The notes: generated from the sequence alone by a model not told the origin. A DNA stretch of 64,000 bases from Ktedonobacterales bacterium (GCA_036557285.1 DATBHW010000055.1:124001-188000), one strand, 5' to 3'. Counted from the first letter of the stretch, positions 51,282 through 61,090 are shown. Numbers and translations are program-made.

Positions 51282-51851
51282 TCACGGTTCGATTCTTTTA
51301 TGCTCTAATCTCTGCTGAAGCAGAGCTATGGCGTTGGCGGGTGTGGCGGCTATCTGGACGGCGGCCAGGTCTTTGGGGTGAACGTCGAGGTTGGCGACGA
51401 GGCTTTCAAGGACGGGCCGCCAGTTTTCGCCCAGCAGAATGATGGGGCGCGGCCCTGGGCCGTCGAGGAGGCTGAGGCTCCAGACGAGGAAGAGTTCGGT
51501 GAGCGTGCCAGTGCCGCCTGTCACGACGACGAAGCCGTCGGCGCGGTTGGTCAGGGCTTCCAGGCGGGCAAAGATGGTTTCGGCCTGGATGCGCTCCACC
51601 AGCCAGGGGTTCGGGATGCTGGCGCGAAAGAGTTGATCAACCATAATGCCGATGACATGGCCGCCCGCTTCACGCGCGCCCCGGCTGACGGCTTGCATCG
51701 CGCCATCGTAGCCGCCATTGCAGACGGTGAAGTCCGCTTCAGCGAGCTGCTTGCCTAATTCGTGCGCGTCCCGATAGATGGTGGAATCTTCGGGGCAGCG
51801 CGAACTGCCAAAAACGGTGATGATGTACGATTCTGCGCGAGCTTCTGCCAT
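51282..51851 (-). CDS. LOG/TIGR00725-type nucleotide-binding protein
   Basis: 189 residues of the LOG (lysine decarboxylase-like, DprA-related Rossmann) family: ITVFGSSRCPEDSTIYRDAHELG, the GGYDGAM and TGGTGTLTELFLVWS motifs replace GGGxxGxM and PGGxGTxxE. Family members cleave cytokinin or similar nucleoside monophosphates, others are of unknown function. It follows the DnaA-like gene after 14 bp and is likely in the same transcript. Confidence 0.85.
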   Translation of the reverse strand: MAEARAESYIITVFGSSRCPEDSTIYRDAHELGKQLAEADFTVCNGGYDGAMQAVSRGAREAGGHVIGIMVDQLFRASIPNPWLVERIQAETIFARLEALTNRADGFVVVTGGTGTLTELFLVWSLSLLDGPGPRPIILLGENWRPVLESLVANLDVHPKDLAAVQIAATPANAIALLQQRLEHKRIEP

Positions 51852-51865
51852 TCTGCGCTCCTTCC

Positions 51866-52951
51866 CTAGCGATTGAAAAGCATCTGTCGGATGGCCTCAA
51901 TTTCGCGTTTGAGGGTGGCATTTTCCTTGATTTCCTGGGCAATTTTTTCATAGCCGTGAATGATGGTGGTGTGATCGCGGCCCCCCAGTTCGTTGCCGAT
52001 GTCGGTGGTAGAGGCATCGGTTTCCTGGCGCATCAAGAACATGGCGATCTGGCGCGGCAGGACGACATAGCGGTCTCGCTGCCTGCCACGCAAGAGGGCT
52101 TCGGGGATGTGGTAGTAGTCTGCGATACAGCGCGTGATCTGAGGCAGGGTTGGCTGATTGCCTTTGATGTCAATCGCCAGGTTTTGCAGGGCCAGGCGCG
52201 CGGTCTCTACGGAGAGCGCGCTCTGATGCAATTCGGCGTAGGCCAGCACGCGGTTCAGGCTGCCTTCGAGTTCGCGGATGTTGGTATCCACGCGCCGCGC
52301 CACAAAATCAATGACCTCATTGGGGACCAGGCGCTGCATGTAATCAACCTTGGCGCGCAAGATGGCGGTGCGCAGTTCCAGGTCGGGCAGTTGAATATCG
52401 GCGATCAGTCCCCACTCAAAGCGCGAGCGCAGGCGCTCTTCCAGGTGGGTGATCAATTTGGGCGGGCGATCACTGCAAATGACGATTTGTTTGCTGCTTT
52501 CATGCAGGCTGTTAAAGGTGTGGAAAAACTCTTCTTCGGTTGATTCTTTGCCCGCGATAAATTGAATATCATCCACCAGCAAGACATCCACAGAGCGGTA
52601 TTTCGCGCGGAACTCTTCGGTGGAGCGGTAACGGATGGCGTTCACAATCTCGTTGGTGAATGTCTCTGATGAGATATACAACACGGCCAGCCCACGCGCC
52701 AGGGCGCTGTGACCGATGGCGTGGAGCAGGTGCGTTTTCCCCAGGCCGACGCCGCCATAGAGATAGAGCGGGTTATAGGACGTACCGGGCTTCTCTGCCA
52801 CGGCGAGCGAGGCAGCGTGGGCCAGGCGATTGCTGCTGCCCACAATGAACCCGGCAAAGGTATAGCGCGGGTTCAGGCTGGGTCCAAGTGGGCCTACAGC
52901 GCGCCCTGATTGATCGGTAAAAGGCGGTTCATTCAATGGCATCGTTTCCAT
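51866..52951 (-). CDS. dnaA: DnaA-like replication initiator lacking domain I
   Basis: 361 residues. AAA+ core with Walker A GGVGLGKTHLL (66-76), Walker B VDVLLVDDIQF (121-131), sensor I ICSDRPP, and R-finger region LRSRFEWGLIADI; the C-terminal domain IV carries the DnaA-box binding motif GGRDHTTIIHGYEKI (about residue 325). Only about 27 residues precede the core start NPRYTFAGFIVG, so domain I (self-assembly, helicase loading) and the linker are missing. There is no dnaN next to it nor a cluster of DnaA boxes, so it is probably a second, truncated paralogue. Confidence 0.85.
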   Translation of the reverse strand: METMPLNEPPFTDQSGRAVGPLGPSLNPRYTFAGFIVGSSNRLAHAASLAVAEKPGTSYNPLYLYGGVGLGKTHLLHAIGHSALARGLAVLYISSETFTNEIVNAIRYRSTEEFRAKYRSVDVLLVDDIQFIAGKESTEEEFFHTFNSLHESSKQIVICSDRPPKLITHLEERLRSRFEWGLIADIQLPDLELRTAILRAKVDYMQRLVPNEVIDFVARRVDTNIRELEGSLNRVLAYAELHQSALSVETARLALQNLAIDIKGNQPTLPQITRCIADYYHIPEALLRGRQRDRYVVLPRQIAMFLMRQETDASTTDIGNELGGRDHTTIIHGYEKIAQEIKENATLKREIEAIRQMLFNR

Positions 52952-53071
52952 ATGCGAAGTGTCCAGCCGTCTATCTCATGGATTCTGGCGCGAATGATGG
53001 GCTGTCCAGCCTGGCATAGCTCGTGCAACGAGGCAAAGATAGTGCTTCATTCCAGAAGGGAGAGTAACGCG

Positions 53072-53290
53072 ATGCGATCAGTGACTCAACAGCATTTACA
53101 CCGCAGTACGACGAATAAGATGGTTGCCGGAGTGTGTGGCGGCTTGGGCGAGTTTCTTGGCATTGATGCAACCATCGTGCGGCTCGTCGTACTGCTGTTG
53201 GTGATCCCCTTTAGTATTTTGATAGGTCTGTTCTATGTCGCGCTGGTCCTGCTTTTGCCGCCTGAGAAGCCAGCGCCGATGGCTGGCTAG
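53072..53290 (+). CDS. PspC-domain membrane protein
   Basis: 72 residues consisting almost wholly of a PspC domain: [37 protein letters not shown] and a second hydrophobic segment [18 protein letters not shown] small membrane protein linked to envelope-stress response. ATG 53072 follows GAAGGGAGAG. Divergent from the DnaA-like gene and overlapping the ridA stop at its end by four bases. Confidence 0.85.
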   Translation: MRSVTQQHLHRSTTNKMVAGVCGGLGEFLGIDATIVRLVVLLLVIPFSILIGLFYVALVLLLPPEKPAPMAG

Positions 53291-53670
53291 CCTGCGAGGG
53301 CGATGCACTCGATCTCGACCAGCGCCCCACGCGGCAAATCGGCGACGGCTACGGTGCTGCGCGCCGGGGGAGTCTCGGTGAAATAGCGCGCGTACACTTC
53401 GTTCATGGCCGCGAAATCGCTCATTGATTTGAGGAAGACGGTTGTTTTGACAACCGCCTCAAACGAAGCGCCCGCAGCGGTCAGGACGGCACGGATGTTT
53501 TCAAGGACGCGCTCGGTTTGCGCCTGAATGTCTCCGGTGATGAACTGGCCGGTTGCGGGGTCAAGAGGAATCTGGCCGGCGGCGAAGATCATGCCGCCAG
53601 CTTTGATGGCCTGGCTGTAGGGGCCGATGGCCGCCGGGGCATGCTGGGTTTTCACCTGTTCGCGCTGCAT
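53287..53670 (-). CDS. ridA: RidA-family deaminase
   Basis: 127 residues. Full RidA fold: [33 protein letters not shown] at the start, [31 protein letters not shown], and [24 protein letters not shown] with the conserved Arg and Glu that bind the carboxylate. It hydrolyses reactive enamine/imine intermediates from PLP enzymes. Forty-six bp downstream of the Ser/Thr kinase gene on the same strand, with the stops overlapping the convergent pspC-like gene. Confidence 0.92.
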   Translation of the reverse strand: MQREQVKTQHAPAAIGPYSQAIKAGGMIFAAGQIPLDPATGQFITGDIQAQTERVLENIRAVLTAAGASFEAVVKTTVFLKSMSDFAAMNEVYARYFTETPPARSTVAVADLPRGALVEIECIALAG

Positions 53671-53716
53671 GGTAATAACTCGCTTTCTGCTACAGCTATG
53701 GGATGGTTGGTATGAT

Positions 53717-54928
53717 TCAGGCTGGCTCCTGAATCTGCTGGCGTCCTGTGGCCTGGGTCTGGCTTGCCTGCGCCGCTGGTGCGATGAAGGCGTGACCAGG
53801 CGATTTAATGAAGGCGAAATAGACACCCAGCGCCAGGCTCACCAGCAGGATGATGACCACAATGATCATGACGAGTGAGGTCCAGCGCGAGGAACGCGCG
53901 CGCGCGCCGGGACCAGCCAGGGGAGACACAGAGCCAGGGGGAGAGAAGGACCGATCCGGGGGCGGCGAAGCGTCTACCGGGCGTGAGGTATGCTTTGGGC
54001 GCTCGCTGGCGCCAGGGGGCGCTGTGACCCGGCGATGAGGCTGTTGATCCACAGCGAGCAGGCTGCCAGGAATGGTGATGCCCTCTTCGATGCTTTTCTT
54101 CAGGCTTTCGCGCAGAGCTTTGCGCATCGCCTCGGCGCTGGTATAGCGCCGTTCCGGCTCTTTCTGAAGGGCTTTTTTCACCACCAGTTCCAGGGCGCGC
54201 GGGATGCGGGCGTTATATTTGGATGGCGGCGGCGGGACGTTATTGGCGTGCTGCATTGCCACCTGCACTGCGGAAGACCCGACGAATGGGGGGCGGCCAG
54301 CCAGCATTTCGTAGAGGACGACACCGAGCGAATAGAGGTCGCTTGCGGGGCTGAGCGGCTCGCCGCGCGCCTGCTCTGGCGCGAGGTAATCGGCGGTACC
54401 CAGGACGATGCCGGTGTTGGTGAGTCCGGCGGCTTCCATCACGCGCACGATGCCAAAGTCGGTCAGTTTGGCCTGGCCGTCGGGGGTGATCATAATGTTT
54501 TGGGGCTTAATATCACGGTGGATGAAGCCCTGGGCGTGGGCCACTTGAAGGACCGAACAAATCTGGCCGGTGATCTGGACCGCCTCTTGTGGAGAGAGCG
54601 AGTTTTTCTGAGCCAGATATTGCTTGAGGTTGACGCCCTCCACGTATTCCATGATCAGGTAGTGTTCGCCGCGCTCCTCCAGAAAATCGTAGATGGTGAC
54701 GGCATTGGGATGGGAGAGGCGGGCAGCGGCATGCGCTTCACGCCGGAAACGCTCGATGGCGCGCCGGTCAGTTTTTGCCAGGGAACGCAGGATTTTGACG
54801 GCTACGATGCGCTCAACCCGCGTGTCCCAGGCTTTATAGACGGTTGCCATGCCGCCGGTGGCAATTGGCTCGCGCAGTTCGTAGCGGCCATCGCCCAGAG
54901 ATGTCCTACCTGTCCGTTTCGTTTCCAT
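53717..54928 (-). CDS. PknB-like Ser/Thr protein kinase
   Basis: 403 residues. Kinase domain 16-275: glycine loop [14 protein letters not shown], Lys 45 (VAVKIL), HRDIKPQN (Asp 139), DFG 157-159, [12 protein letters not shown] juxtamembrane Pro/Ser-rich linker follows, one helix near 348-372 and a short external tail of 25 residues with no PASTA or other sensor. All catalytic motifs are standard, in contrast to the kinase encoded at 38606. Upstream of ridA in the same direction. Confidence 0.92.
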   Translation of the reverse strand: METKRTGRTSLGDGRYELREPIATGGMATVYKAWDTRVERIVAVKILRSLAKTDRRAIERFRREAHAAARLSHPNAVTIYDFLEERGEHYLIMEYVEGVNLKQYLAQKNSLSPQEAVQITGQICSVLQVAHAQGFIHRDIKPQNIMITPDGQAKLTDFGIVRVMEAAGLTNTGIVLGTADYLAPEQARGEPLSPASDLYSLGVVLYEMLAGRPPFVGSSAVQVAMQHANNVPPPPSKYNARIPRALELVVKKALQKEPERRYTSAEAMRKALRESLKKSIEEGITIPGSLLAVDQQPHRRVTAPPGASERPKHTSRPVDASPPPDRSFSPPGSVSPLAGPGARARSSRWTSLVMIIVVIILLVSLALGVYFAFIKSPGHAFIAPAAQASQTQATGRQQIQEPA

Positions 54929-55107
54929 CCATTGCTCCCGCTTGGATTGAGGGCTGGATGTTCAGCGCCTGGCGCCCTGCCGCCCTTCATCTTAAAAAAG
55001 CAGCCGCCCAGGCGTGCTTCTGAGGATACATGACCATGCTCTGGTGGTAAGTATAGACGTTTCGTTCATAGACCGTCAAGCGGCATCTTTGCGCGTGAGA
55101 GGCTCTC

Positions 55108-55361
55108 TAAAAGTCCGTCAGGGGTACGGAGGCTGGCGGCTGAAGGCTGCGCCGCCAAGCCTGTCTGCACGGATTCCCCACCGCCGACATGCCGGACGGC
55201 TCACTTGTAGCGCCGCCATCTTGGCGGCTCAACGCTGGCCCGCCGGTACGGTGGCCTGGAGGGCGAACGCGCGCCCTGGCGAAGCGTTGGCCGCCTGGAA
55301 GGCGGCGCTACAAGTACAGACAGGCTTGGCGGCGCGGCCTTCAGCCGCCAGCAGACTTTTA
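55108..55361. mobile_element. Nested element with TAAAAGTC ends and long inner inverted repeat
   Basis: TAAAAGTC (55108-55115) and its complement GACTTTTA (55354-55361) bound a 254-bp element. Next inside is a 36-bp near-perfect inverted repeat (GCTGGCGGCTGAAGGCNGCG and onwards), and inside that a REP pair (CTTGTAGCGCCGCCATCTTGG and GGCCGCCTGGAAGGCGGCGC). The right end gives the TAA stop of the lipoprotein gene. The segment 54929-55107 holds no gene. Confidence 0.82.
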
Positions 55362-56657
55362 CTCGAACCAGTTCGGGCGAGATGTGCCGTCAATGCCACC
55401 CTGGGTCAGTTGGATGGGGTCGCCATCCAGCGTAATAGTGGGCGCCGGGGTCGTTGTCGGCGTTGGTGTTGCGCCAGGCGTGGCCGACGCGGCGGGCGCA
55501 GGCGCGGGGGTGGTGAACTTGACCTTTGCCATGAACAGGTTATATTCGCCGTTGTTAAACTCCATAAAGAAGAGGGTGTTGTTCGCGCCCCAGACCGGCT
55601 GGCCGATGAGGCCCGACGCCAGCTTCTGCGATTGCTTGTAGTAGCTGGTGTTGGTATAGTAGATGCTCTGCCCGTTTCTGATCAGGGGGTAGCTTTCCTG
55701 GTTGGGGTCGCCCGTGACTTTCGCGCCGACGGGCATGATATAGAGGTCGTCCTGCCCGTTCTCGCGGCGGATATAGGTGATGTACTTGCCATCGGGGGAG
55801 AAGGATGGCTCAAGCGGGATGAGTTTGGGGTCCAGCGGCGATAGCTGGACGACGCGGGAGTCGCCACCTGCGGCGGGGATAATCAGGAGGGACAACTGTG
55901 TCACGAGATCAGAATTAGAGCCTACGTATTGGAAGCTGGTAAAGAGGATCTCTGTGTCACTTGTGCCTGGGCGCAGGCTGAGGTCTTGATCGCCGCCCGC
56001 GTAGCAGTAAGGCCAGGCGAGTTGCCTGGGTGGGGCATTCAACTGGCCGCCAGAAACCGGCCTGGCGCTGGCAGGCAGTTCGGCAATGCCCATGTCCAGA
56101 ATCCAGTCTCTGGAGGAGGCGCCATAGCAGGTGGGATTGGGGAAGGGTGTGGTATTGCCGCCCTTGAAGAAATCGGTGAGGTAGATGATGTTCTTCCCGT
56201 TGGCGGTCCAGATGGGATTGCCAGCCCAGAACAGATAGTGAAAGGGCGCGCCGGTACTCCGGTTGTGGAGGGAGTCGTCGGTGAGCATCGTGGCTTTCCC
56301 GCCAGCGATGGGCATGGTGGCAATGTCGGAATAGTCTCTGCCATTCCTGCGCACGACAAAGGCGATAGCCGTGCCATTGGGCGAAAGAGCAGGCTGGAGA
56401 GCGGCGCCATCCTGGGTTAACTGGGTCAGGCTATCATCCTTGCCATGCAGGATAAAGATGTTGCCCCCTTTGACAAAGAGGATATTGCCGTCGAATTGGG
56501 TGTTACTGACGCCAATATCGCCGCTGCCGTTGGTCTTCTTGGTGTTAAAGTTGTTGTTATTGTCGCCGCATGCTTGCAGCAGCAGCATCAAGCTCAGGCC
56601 GAATGCAATCAGCCAGCGATAGTTTCGGGCGGCGGGCCGCTCCAATGGCTCGCGCAT
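55359..56657 (-). CDS. Beta-propeller lipoprotein (PD40/TolB-like), copy C
   Basis: 432 residues. Signal peptide with lipobox LLQAC (Cys about 30), then a run of WD40-like/PD40 units: QPALSPNGTAIAFVVRR, NPIWTANGKNIIYLTDF, EPSFSPDGKYITYIRR, and VWGANNTLFFMEFNNGEYNLF. It is exported and fixed to the outer face of the membrane by a lipid; the propeller likely binds other proteins or cell-wall glycans. Its two upstream neighbours are paralogues. It is the last gene of the LCP operon and its stop adjoins a repeat element. Confidence 0.85.
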   Translation of the reverse strand: MREPLERPAARNYRWLIAFGLSLMLLLQACGDNNNNFNTKKTNGSGDIGVSNTQFDGNILFVKGGNIFILHGKDDSLTQLTQDGAALQPALSPNGTAIAFVVRRNGRDYSDIATMPIAGGKATMLTDDSLHNRSTGAPFHYLFWAGNPIWTANGKNIIYLTDFFKGGNTTPFPNPTCYGASSRDWILDMGIAELPASARPVSGGQLNAPPRQLAWPYCYAGGDQDLSLRPGTSDTEILFTSFQYVGSNSDLVTQLSLLIIPAAGGDSRVVQLSPLDPKLIPLEPSFSPDGKYITYIRRENGQDDLYIMPVGAKVTGDPNQESYPLIRNGQSIYYTNTSYYKQSQKLASGLIGQPVWGANNTLFFMEFNNGEYNLFMAKVKFTTPAPAPAASATPGATPTPTTTPAPTITLDGDPIQLTQGGIDGTSRPNWFE

Positions 56658-56706
56658 GGCGCATGTCTCCTTATTCCTAGTTCAATATCCTCAAAGCAGA
56701 TGGTGA

Positions 56707-58032
56707 TCAGGCGCTGAGCCATACAGGGCGAGAGGCGCCATCAATGCCATTCCTGGTCAGTTGGATGGGGTCGCCATCCAGGGTAATACCGGGCGGTGGT
56801 GTAGCTGTCGGCGTTGGCGCAGCGCCAGGCGTGGCCGACGCGGCGGGCGCGGGAGCCGTAAACTTCACTTTCGCCAGAAACAGGTCAAACAGGTTATCAC
56901 GAAACTCCATGAAGAAGAGTTGATTCTGATCGCCCCAGGTCGGCTGGCCGATGATGCCCTCAGCCAGCTTGTGCGAGGCGTCATAATAGGTGGTGTTCGT
57001 ATAGTACTTTGCGCGGGCTGCGCCGATTAAAAGGTATTCTTCCGGGCCACCTCCAGCGAGCGTGTTAGGTATGCCGTTTTGGATGGCGGCATCAACGGCC
57101 ATGATATACAGATTGTCCTGACCGTTTTCGCGGCGGATATAGGTGATGTATTTGCCGTCAGGCGACCAGGACGGCTCCAGAGATAAGATTTTGGGGTCCG
57201 GCGGCGATAGCTGGATGACGCGGTACGGCCCGCCTCCCCTGGGGATGATGAGGACCGAGACCTGGGCTACCAGATCGTTCTGTGATCCGACATAGCGGAA
57301 GCCGGTGAACAGGATTTCTGTATCTGAGACGCCGGGCCGCAAGCTGAGGTCTTGATCGCCCCCGGCATAACAATAGGGCCAGGCGAGGAGTTTGGGCGGG
57401 TTCGCGTGTCCGGAGGACGAGATGGCTGGAAGCGCCCTGGCGTTGGCAGGCGTCTCGACGATAGCCAGGTCTTGAATAGAGTCTTTTATTGAGAAGGCGG
57501 GACAGGTCTGGTTGATGCGAGGCGTGGCCCGCCCACCCTTATAGAAATCGGAGAGATAGATGATCTGCTTGTCGTCGCTGCTCCAGATGGGATTGCCAGC
57601 CCAGAACTGATAGTGAAAGACGCCGCTCTTATCCGGGTCGCACTTACACAGGAGCCGGTTGTCGGTATGGGGTGTGACAGTGCCGCCTGCCAGGGGCATG
57701 GTGGCGAGGTTGGAATAATCGCTCCCCGGCTTGTGCAACTCAAAGGCGATAGTGCTGCCGTCGTGTGAGACGGATGGCTGAGCGGCTGAGCGGTTAGAGG
57801 TAAGCTGGGTTACGCTCTCATCCGCGCCGTGTAGGACGAGCAGGTTGCCATCCTTGACAAAGAGCATGGAGCCAGTGAATTTGACCGTTTGGTTGGTGCC
57901 GACGCCACCAGGGTTCCCGTTGGAACTGAAGTGATCGTTGTTATCGCCACATGCTTGCAGCAGCACGATGAGGGTGACAATTGCCAGCCAGCCATATTTT
58001 TTCGGATATTGCGAGCTAGAGCGTACCCGCAT
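56707..58032 (-). CDS. Beta-propeller lipoprotein, copy B
   Basis: 441 residues, closely related to the next gene downstream (shared lipobox LLQACGDNN, NPIWSSDDKQIIYLSDFYKGG, LLAWPYCYAGGDQDLSLRPG, SWSPDGKYITYIRRENGQDNLYIM). Lipobox Cys near residue 28. About six propeller units. The loop with CKCDPDKSG is special to this copy. ATG 58032 follows AAGGAGCAAGTGAACT. Confidence 0.85.
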   Translation of the reverse strand: MRVRSSSQYPKKYGWLAIVTLIVLLQACGDNNDHFSSNGNPGGVGTNQTVKFTGSMLFVKDGNLLVLHGADESVTQLTSNRSAAQPSVSHDGSTIAFELHKPGSDYSNLATMPLAGGTVTPHTDNRLLCKCDPDKSGVFHYQFWAGNPIWSSDDKQIIYLSDFYKGGRATPRINQTCPAFSIKDSIQDLAIVETPANARALPAISSSGHANPPKLLAWPYCYAGGDQDLSLRPGVSDTEILFTGFRYVGSQNDLVAQVSVLIIPRGGGPYRVIQLSPPDPKILSLEPSWSPDGKYITYIRRENGQDNLYIMAVDAAIQNGIPNTLAGGGPEEYLLIGAARAKYYTNTTYYDASHKLAEGIIGQPTWGDQNQLFFMEFRDNLFDLFLAKVKFTAPAPAASATPGAAPTPTATPPPGITLDGDPIQLTRNGIDGASRPVWLSA

Positions 58033-58084
58033 AGTTCACTTGCTCCTTCGTCCCTGGTCTGGATAGTCCGGGCGGTGGCTGGTG

Positions 58085-59338
58085 TCAGGCGCTGGTCCAC
58101 GAAGGGCGAGAGTCGCCGTCAACGCCGCCGTCGGTGAGTTGGATTGGCTTTCCTTGAATCGAGATGGTCGCGCCGTTAAAGGCTAACTGCGCCAGCCACA
58201 GGTTATACTGGTTATTTTTGTATTGCAGATAGAGCAGAGATTTGCCGTCGGGCGACCAGACCGGGTACGAGATGGCGCCGCTGCCAAGATCGGGCCTGGT
58301 AGACTTCGCATAGTCACCAAAGTCCGGCGAGCCGTTGGCCGGGTCGCTCACGCGCATGATCGCTAGCGAGGCCGAGCCATCCGTGCCGATGATATAGGCC
58401 AGGTTCTGACCATCGGGCGACCAGGATGCCTCCCGCGTCTGCTGCGGTTTGCTATCAATGCCCAGGGCTGGCGCGAGCGCGGTTTCTTGCTGCTGGCCCT
58501 GCGTCGGGTTCGATTGCTGGCCCTGCGCTGGCTCCGGCTGTTGATCGAGCGCCGCCAGGAAGACCTGTACCAGCAGGTTATCGGTCGCTTTTGGGTCGTA
58601 AGCGTAGTGGGTGTAGGTTAGTTGGACGCCGCTGCCAGGGCGCAGGCTGAGGTTGGCGTCACCGCCAGCGCCGGGCAGGCCGGTGTCGTTGTCGCCGCGC
58701 GCGGGCCAGAGAACAATCTGGGCGTTGCCGCCACGCGCTGGTATCTTCCAGACGGCCATATCCTGAAAACCACACGAGGTTTTCAACAGTTTCTGCGCGT
58801 CCGAAAGGAAGTAGAGCGCGGCTCCGTCCTGTGTCCAGATGGGGTTTGCCGCCCAGGCCGTATCGGCTTCGCTGAGGCCGTTGGCGCATACGATCTGTTT
58901 CCCTGTCCCCTGGTTGTGGGTCAGCGCGATGGCCTGCCCGCCTTGCGAGGGAACGACCATCAGATCGGACCAGTTCGCGCCCCGGCGAACATAGGCCAGA
59001 TGCGAGCCATCGGGAGCATACGCCGGGTCTTGCGCGTGGCTTCCGACGACCAGGGCATTGACGCTGCCGTCTTTGCCACTCAAGGTATAGAGCTGCTGGT
59101 TGCGCACAAAAGCGATATGCCCCTGAAAAGAGGTGTTGACGTTGATGGCAAGCGCGCTGGCGCCGCCGTCTTTGGAGCCAGGGATCGGGCGAAACTGGCT
59201 GCTGTCGGTGACGAGGCCGTTGCAGCCTTGCAGCGCGAGAAGGATGCCAAAGACCAGGCCCGGCCAGAGGCTCAGCCTGCTCTTTGCCAGATTGCTCTTG
59301 CTTGTTGTTATGAGTTGTGTTGTGTCCTGGGCGCCCAT
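58085..59338 (-). CDS. Beta-propeller lipoprotein, copy A (divergent)
   Basis: 417 residues. Lipobox LALQGC (Cys near 39), same domain plan as the other two but more distant, with a Gln-rich insert (AQGQQSNPTQGQQQ) near residue 280. Propeller units include DPAYAPDGSHLAYVRRG, NPIWTQDGAALYFLSDA, EASWSPDGQNLAYIIG and YPVWSPDGKSLLYLQYK. ATG 59338 begins five bases after the LCP stop, so it is translated in coupling with the LCP gene; a GTG further up overlaps it. Confidence 0.83.
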   Translation of the reverse strand: MGAQDTTQLITTSKSNLAKSRLSLWPGLVFGILLALQGCNGLVTDSSQFRPIPGSKDGGASALAINVNTSFQGHIAFVRNQQLYTLSGKDGSVNALVVGSHAQDPAYAPDGSHLAYVRRGANWSDLMVVPSQGGQAIALTHNQGTGKQIVCANGLSEADTAWAANPIWTQDGAALYFLSDAQKLLKTSCGFQDMAVWKIPARGGNAQIVLWPARGDNDTGLPGAGGDANLSLRPGSGVQLTYTHYAYDPKATDNLLVQVFLAALDQQPEPAQGQQSNPTQGQQQETALAPALGIDSKPQQTREASWSPDGQNLAYIIGTDGSASLAIMRVSDPANGSPDFGDYAKSTRPDLGSGAISYPVWSPDGKSLLYLQYKNNQYNLWLAQLAFNGATISIQGKPIQLTDGGVDGDSRPSWTSA

Positions 59339-59343
59339 CCGTG

Positions 59344-60762
59344 TTACCCCGTTGTCTGGCCTGACCACTGGCCCGGAACCGGATTGACTGTGCAGGGCTG
59401 GTTCTGGTTGATGGCCGGGTCTGGATGGATCGTTGATTGGATGGTCTGGTTGACCGCCTGCCAGTTCGGCAGCAGCGCGTAGGTCTGCTCACCATTGGAG
59501 CGGAAGAGCGTCCCCTGGCCCGCGCTGTAATCGGGCGGAGCAAGCACGATCTGCTTGATGTTCTGGTGAGCGATGTCTTTGGCAAAATTGGCAACCTCGG
59601 TGATTTCCTTCACGGTCATGTCGGTCAGCACATTGCCCTGAAGGTCGGTTGCCAGGTCGGGAATCTTATCAACCAGGTTGCCGGTGTTGGCCTTTTTCTC
59701 CAGGGCCAGCAAGACGGACTGCTGGCGCTGCGAGCGCCCGAAGTCGCCGGACTGGTCGGAGTGGCGCGAGCGCACGTATTCGAGGGCGGCCCGCCCATTC
59801 AGGTGCTGCGGCCCTGACTGGATATACAGGCGCTTATAGCCAAATTGGTCGCTGTTGCCGACATCGTTGGGGTAGGCGTCGTCCACGATGGGGTGCAGGA
59901 CATCCACATCCACGCCGCCCAGCGTGTCAATGACTTTGACGAAGCCTTCCAGCCCAACCCAGGCGTAGCGCCAGATGGGGATGCCATAGTCGCGCTCTAC
60001 GACGGTGCGCTCAAACTGAATGGCTTGATCGGAACCATCGCCCTGTCCGGCGATCTCGTCCAGCTTCATACACCTGTTTGTCCCTGGCATGTTGACCCAG
60101 GAGTCGCGGGGAATGGAGATCAGGTCAACGGTTTTGCTGGCCGGGTCCAGCGAGACGACGATAATCGTCTGGGTCAAGACGCCGTTGCCCAGCATGCCGC
60201 TGCCGCCAAACTTCTGCGTATCGTTATCGCTGCCCAGCAGCAAGACGTTGACACGCTCGCCGCTCAAGATGTCCCTGGGTACGTCAATGCCTTGCTCCTG
60301 GCCGCCGCGAGCAACCTGATGGTTGGTGCTGGTCTGGATGAGTTGCAGCAGCGGGCCGAAATAGAGGACCAGGCTGCCCGCAACGGCGGCCAGCACGGTG
60401 AGGATGGCTGTCGGGATGAAGAGCCAGAGCAGGCGACGATTGCGTTTGCGCAGACGCTCTCGCGGCGTGAGTGGGCGCGGCGGCCCGGCGGGACCGGCAC
60501 CGTTTGATGTGGGAGGATGAGAGGCCAGGCGCTTTGCGCGCTTGCCAGCAGGAACATTGCCCGCTGCGGCGGGGGCGCTCACTTCGTTGGGCGCCGACCC
60601 GCTGTAAGGGGGGCTGGCAGGCTGGCCTGGCGCGCTGTGCGCCTGCTGCCAGACGCCTTCGCCGGGTACAGCAGACTCCTGGCCTGCTCGACGCCAGGGG
60701 TCGTCCCAGTTATAGGGGGTTGGGTTTCGCCACCCTTCAGGGGGTGGGTACTCTGGTTTCAT
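59344..60762 (-). CDS. LytR-CpsA-Psr (LCP) family protein
   Basis: 472 residues. Cytoplasmic Pro-rich part (1-110), one helix (about 112-135), then the LCP domain: VNVLLLGSDNDTQKFGG, TQTIIVVSLDPASKTVDLISIPRDSWVNMPG (conserved Arg-Asp), IDTLGGVDVDVLHPIVDD, and LNGRAALEYVRSRHSDQSGDFGRSQRQQ (Arg residues for the pyrophosphate). LCP enzymes move lipid-linked anionic polymers onto peptidoglycan. It heads a four-gene unit with three lipoprotein genes, which may be partners or acceptors in wall assembly. Confidence 0.93.
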   Translation of the reverse strand: MKPEYPPPEGWRNPTPYNWDDPWRRAGQESAVPGEGVWQQAHSAPGQPASPPYSGSAPNEVSAPAAAGNVPAGKRAKRLASHPPTSNGAGPAGPPRPLTPRERLRKRNRRLLWLFIPTAILTVLAAVAGSLVLYFGPLLQLIQTSTNHQVARGGQEQGIDVPRDILSGERVNVLLLGSDNDTQKFGGSGMLGNGVLTQTIIVVSLDPASKTVDLISIPRDSWVNMPGTNRCMKLDEIAGQGDGSDQAIQFERTVVERDYGIPIWRYAWVGLEGFVKVIDTLGGVDVDVLHPIVDDAYPNDVGNSDQFGYKRLYIQSGPQHLNGRAALEYVRSRHSDQSGDFGRSQRQQSVLLALEKKANTGNLVDKIPDLATDLQGNVLTDMTVKEITEVANFAKDIAHQNIKQIVLAPPDYSAGQGTLFRSNGEQTYALLPNWQAVNQTIQSTIHPDPAINQNQPCTVNPVPGQWSGQTTG

Positions 60763-61090
60763 CTGGCGCCTTTCTCTGGCTGGGGTGCTCCCCGCTTACT
60801 CTGCCTCATGTGTCTTGCCCGTTTTGTCTCTCAGGTTGTCGAGCATCGCCGCGCACGCATCTGTTTAATGCGATTACCAGCGGCTCAACCGCAACGAGTT
60901 TATTATACCATTGCTTCCCGCGCGCTTGAGTTTATGCTCCATACACTACACGTCTGGCCGCAAGCCAGGGTAACTGGATAGAGTGTGAACCTGCTCACAA
61001 TTTTTACAGCAGAGGTTATCCGGGAACGAGGTGTCGGTTCTCCGCAAGAATAGGACCATTAGGCCACGCTGCTGGCGCATGAAGAGGCAG

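Noticed and set aside
51866-53071. Chromosome origin near the DnaA-like gene
   Set aside because: No dnaN, recF or gyr genes and no cluster of TTATCCACA-type boxes around it.
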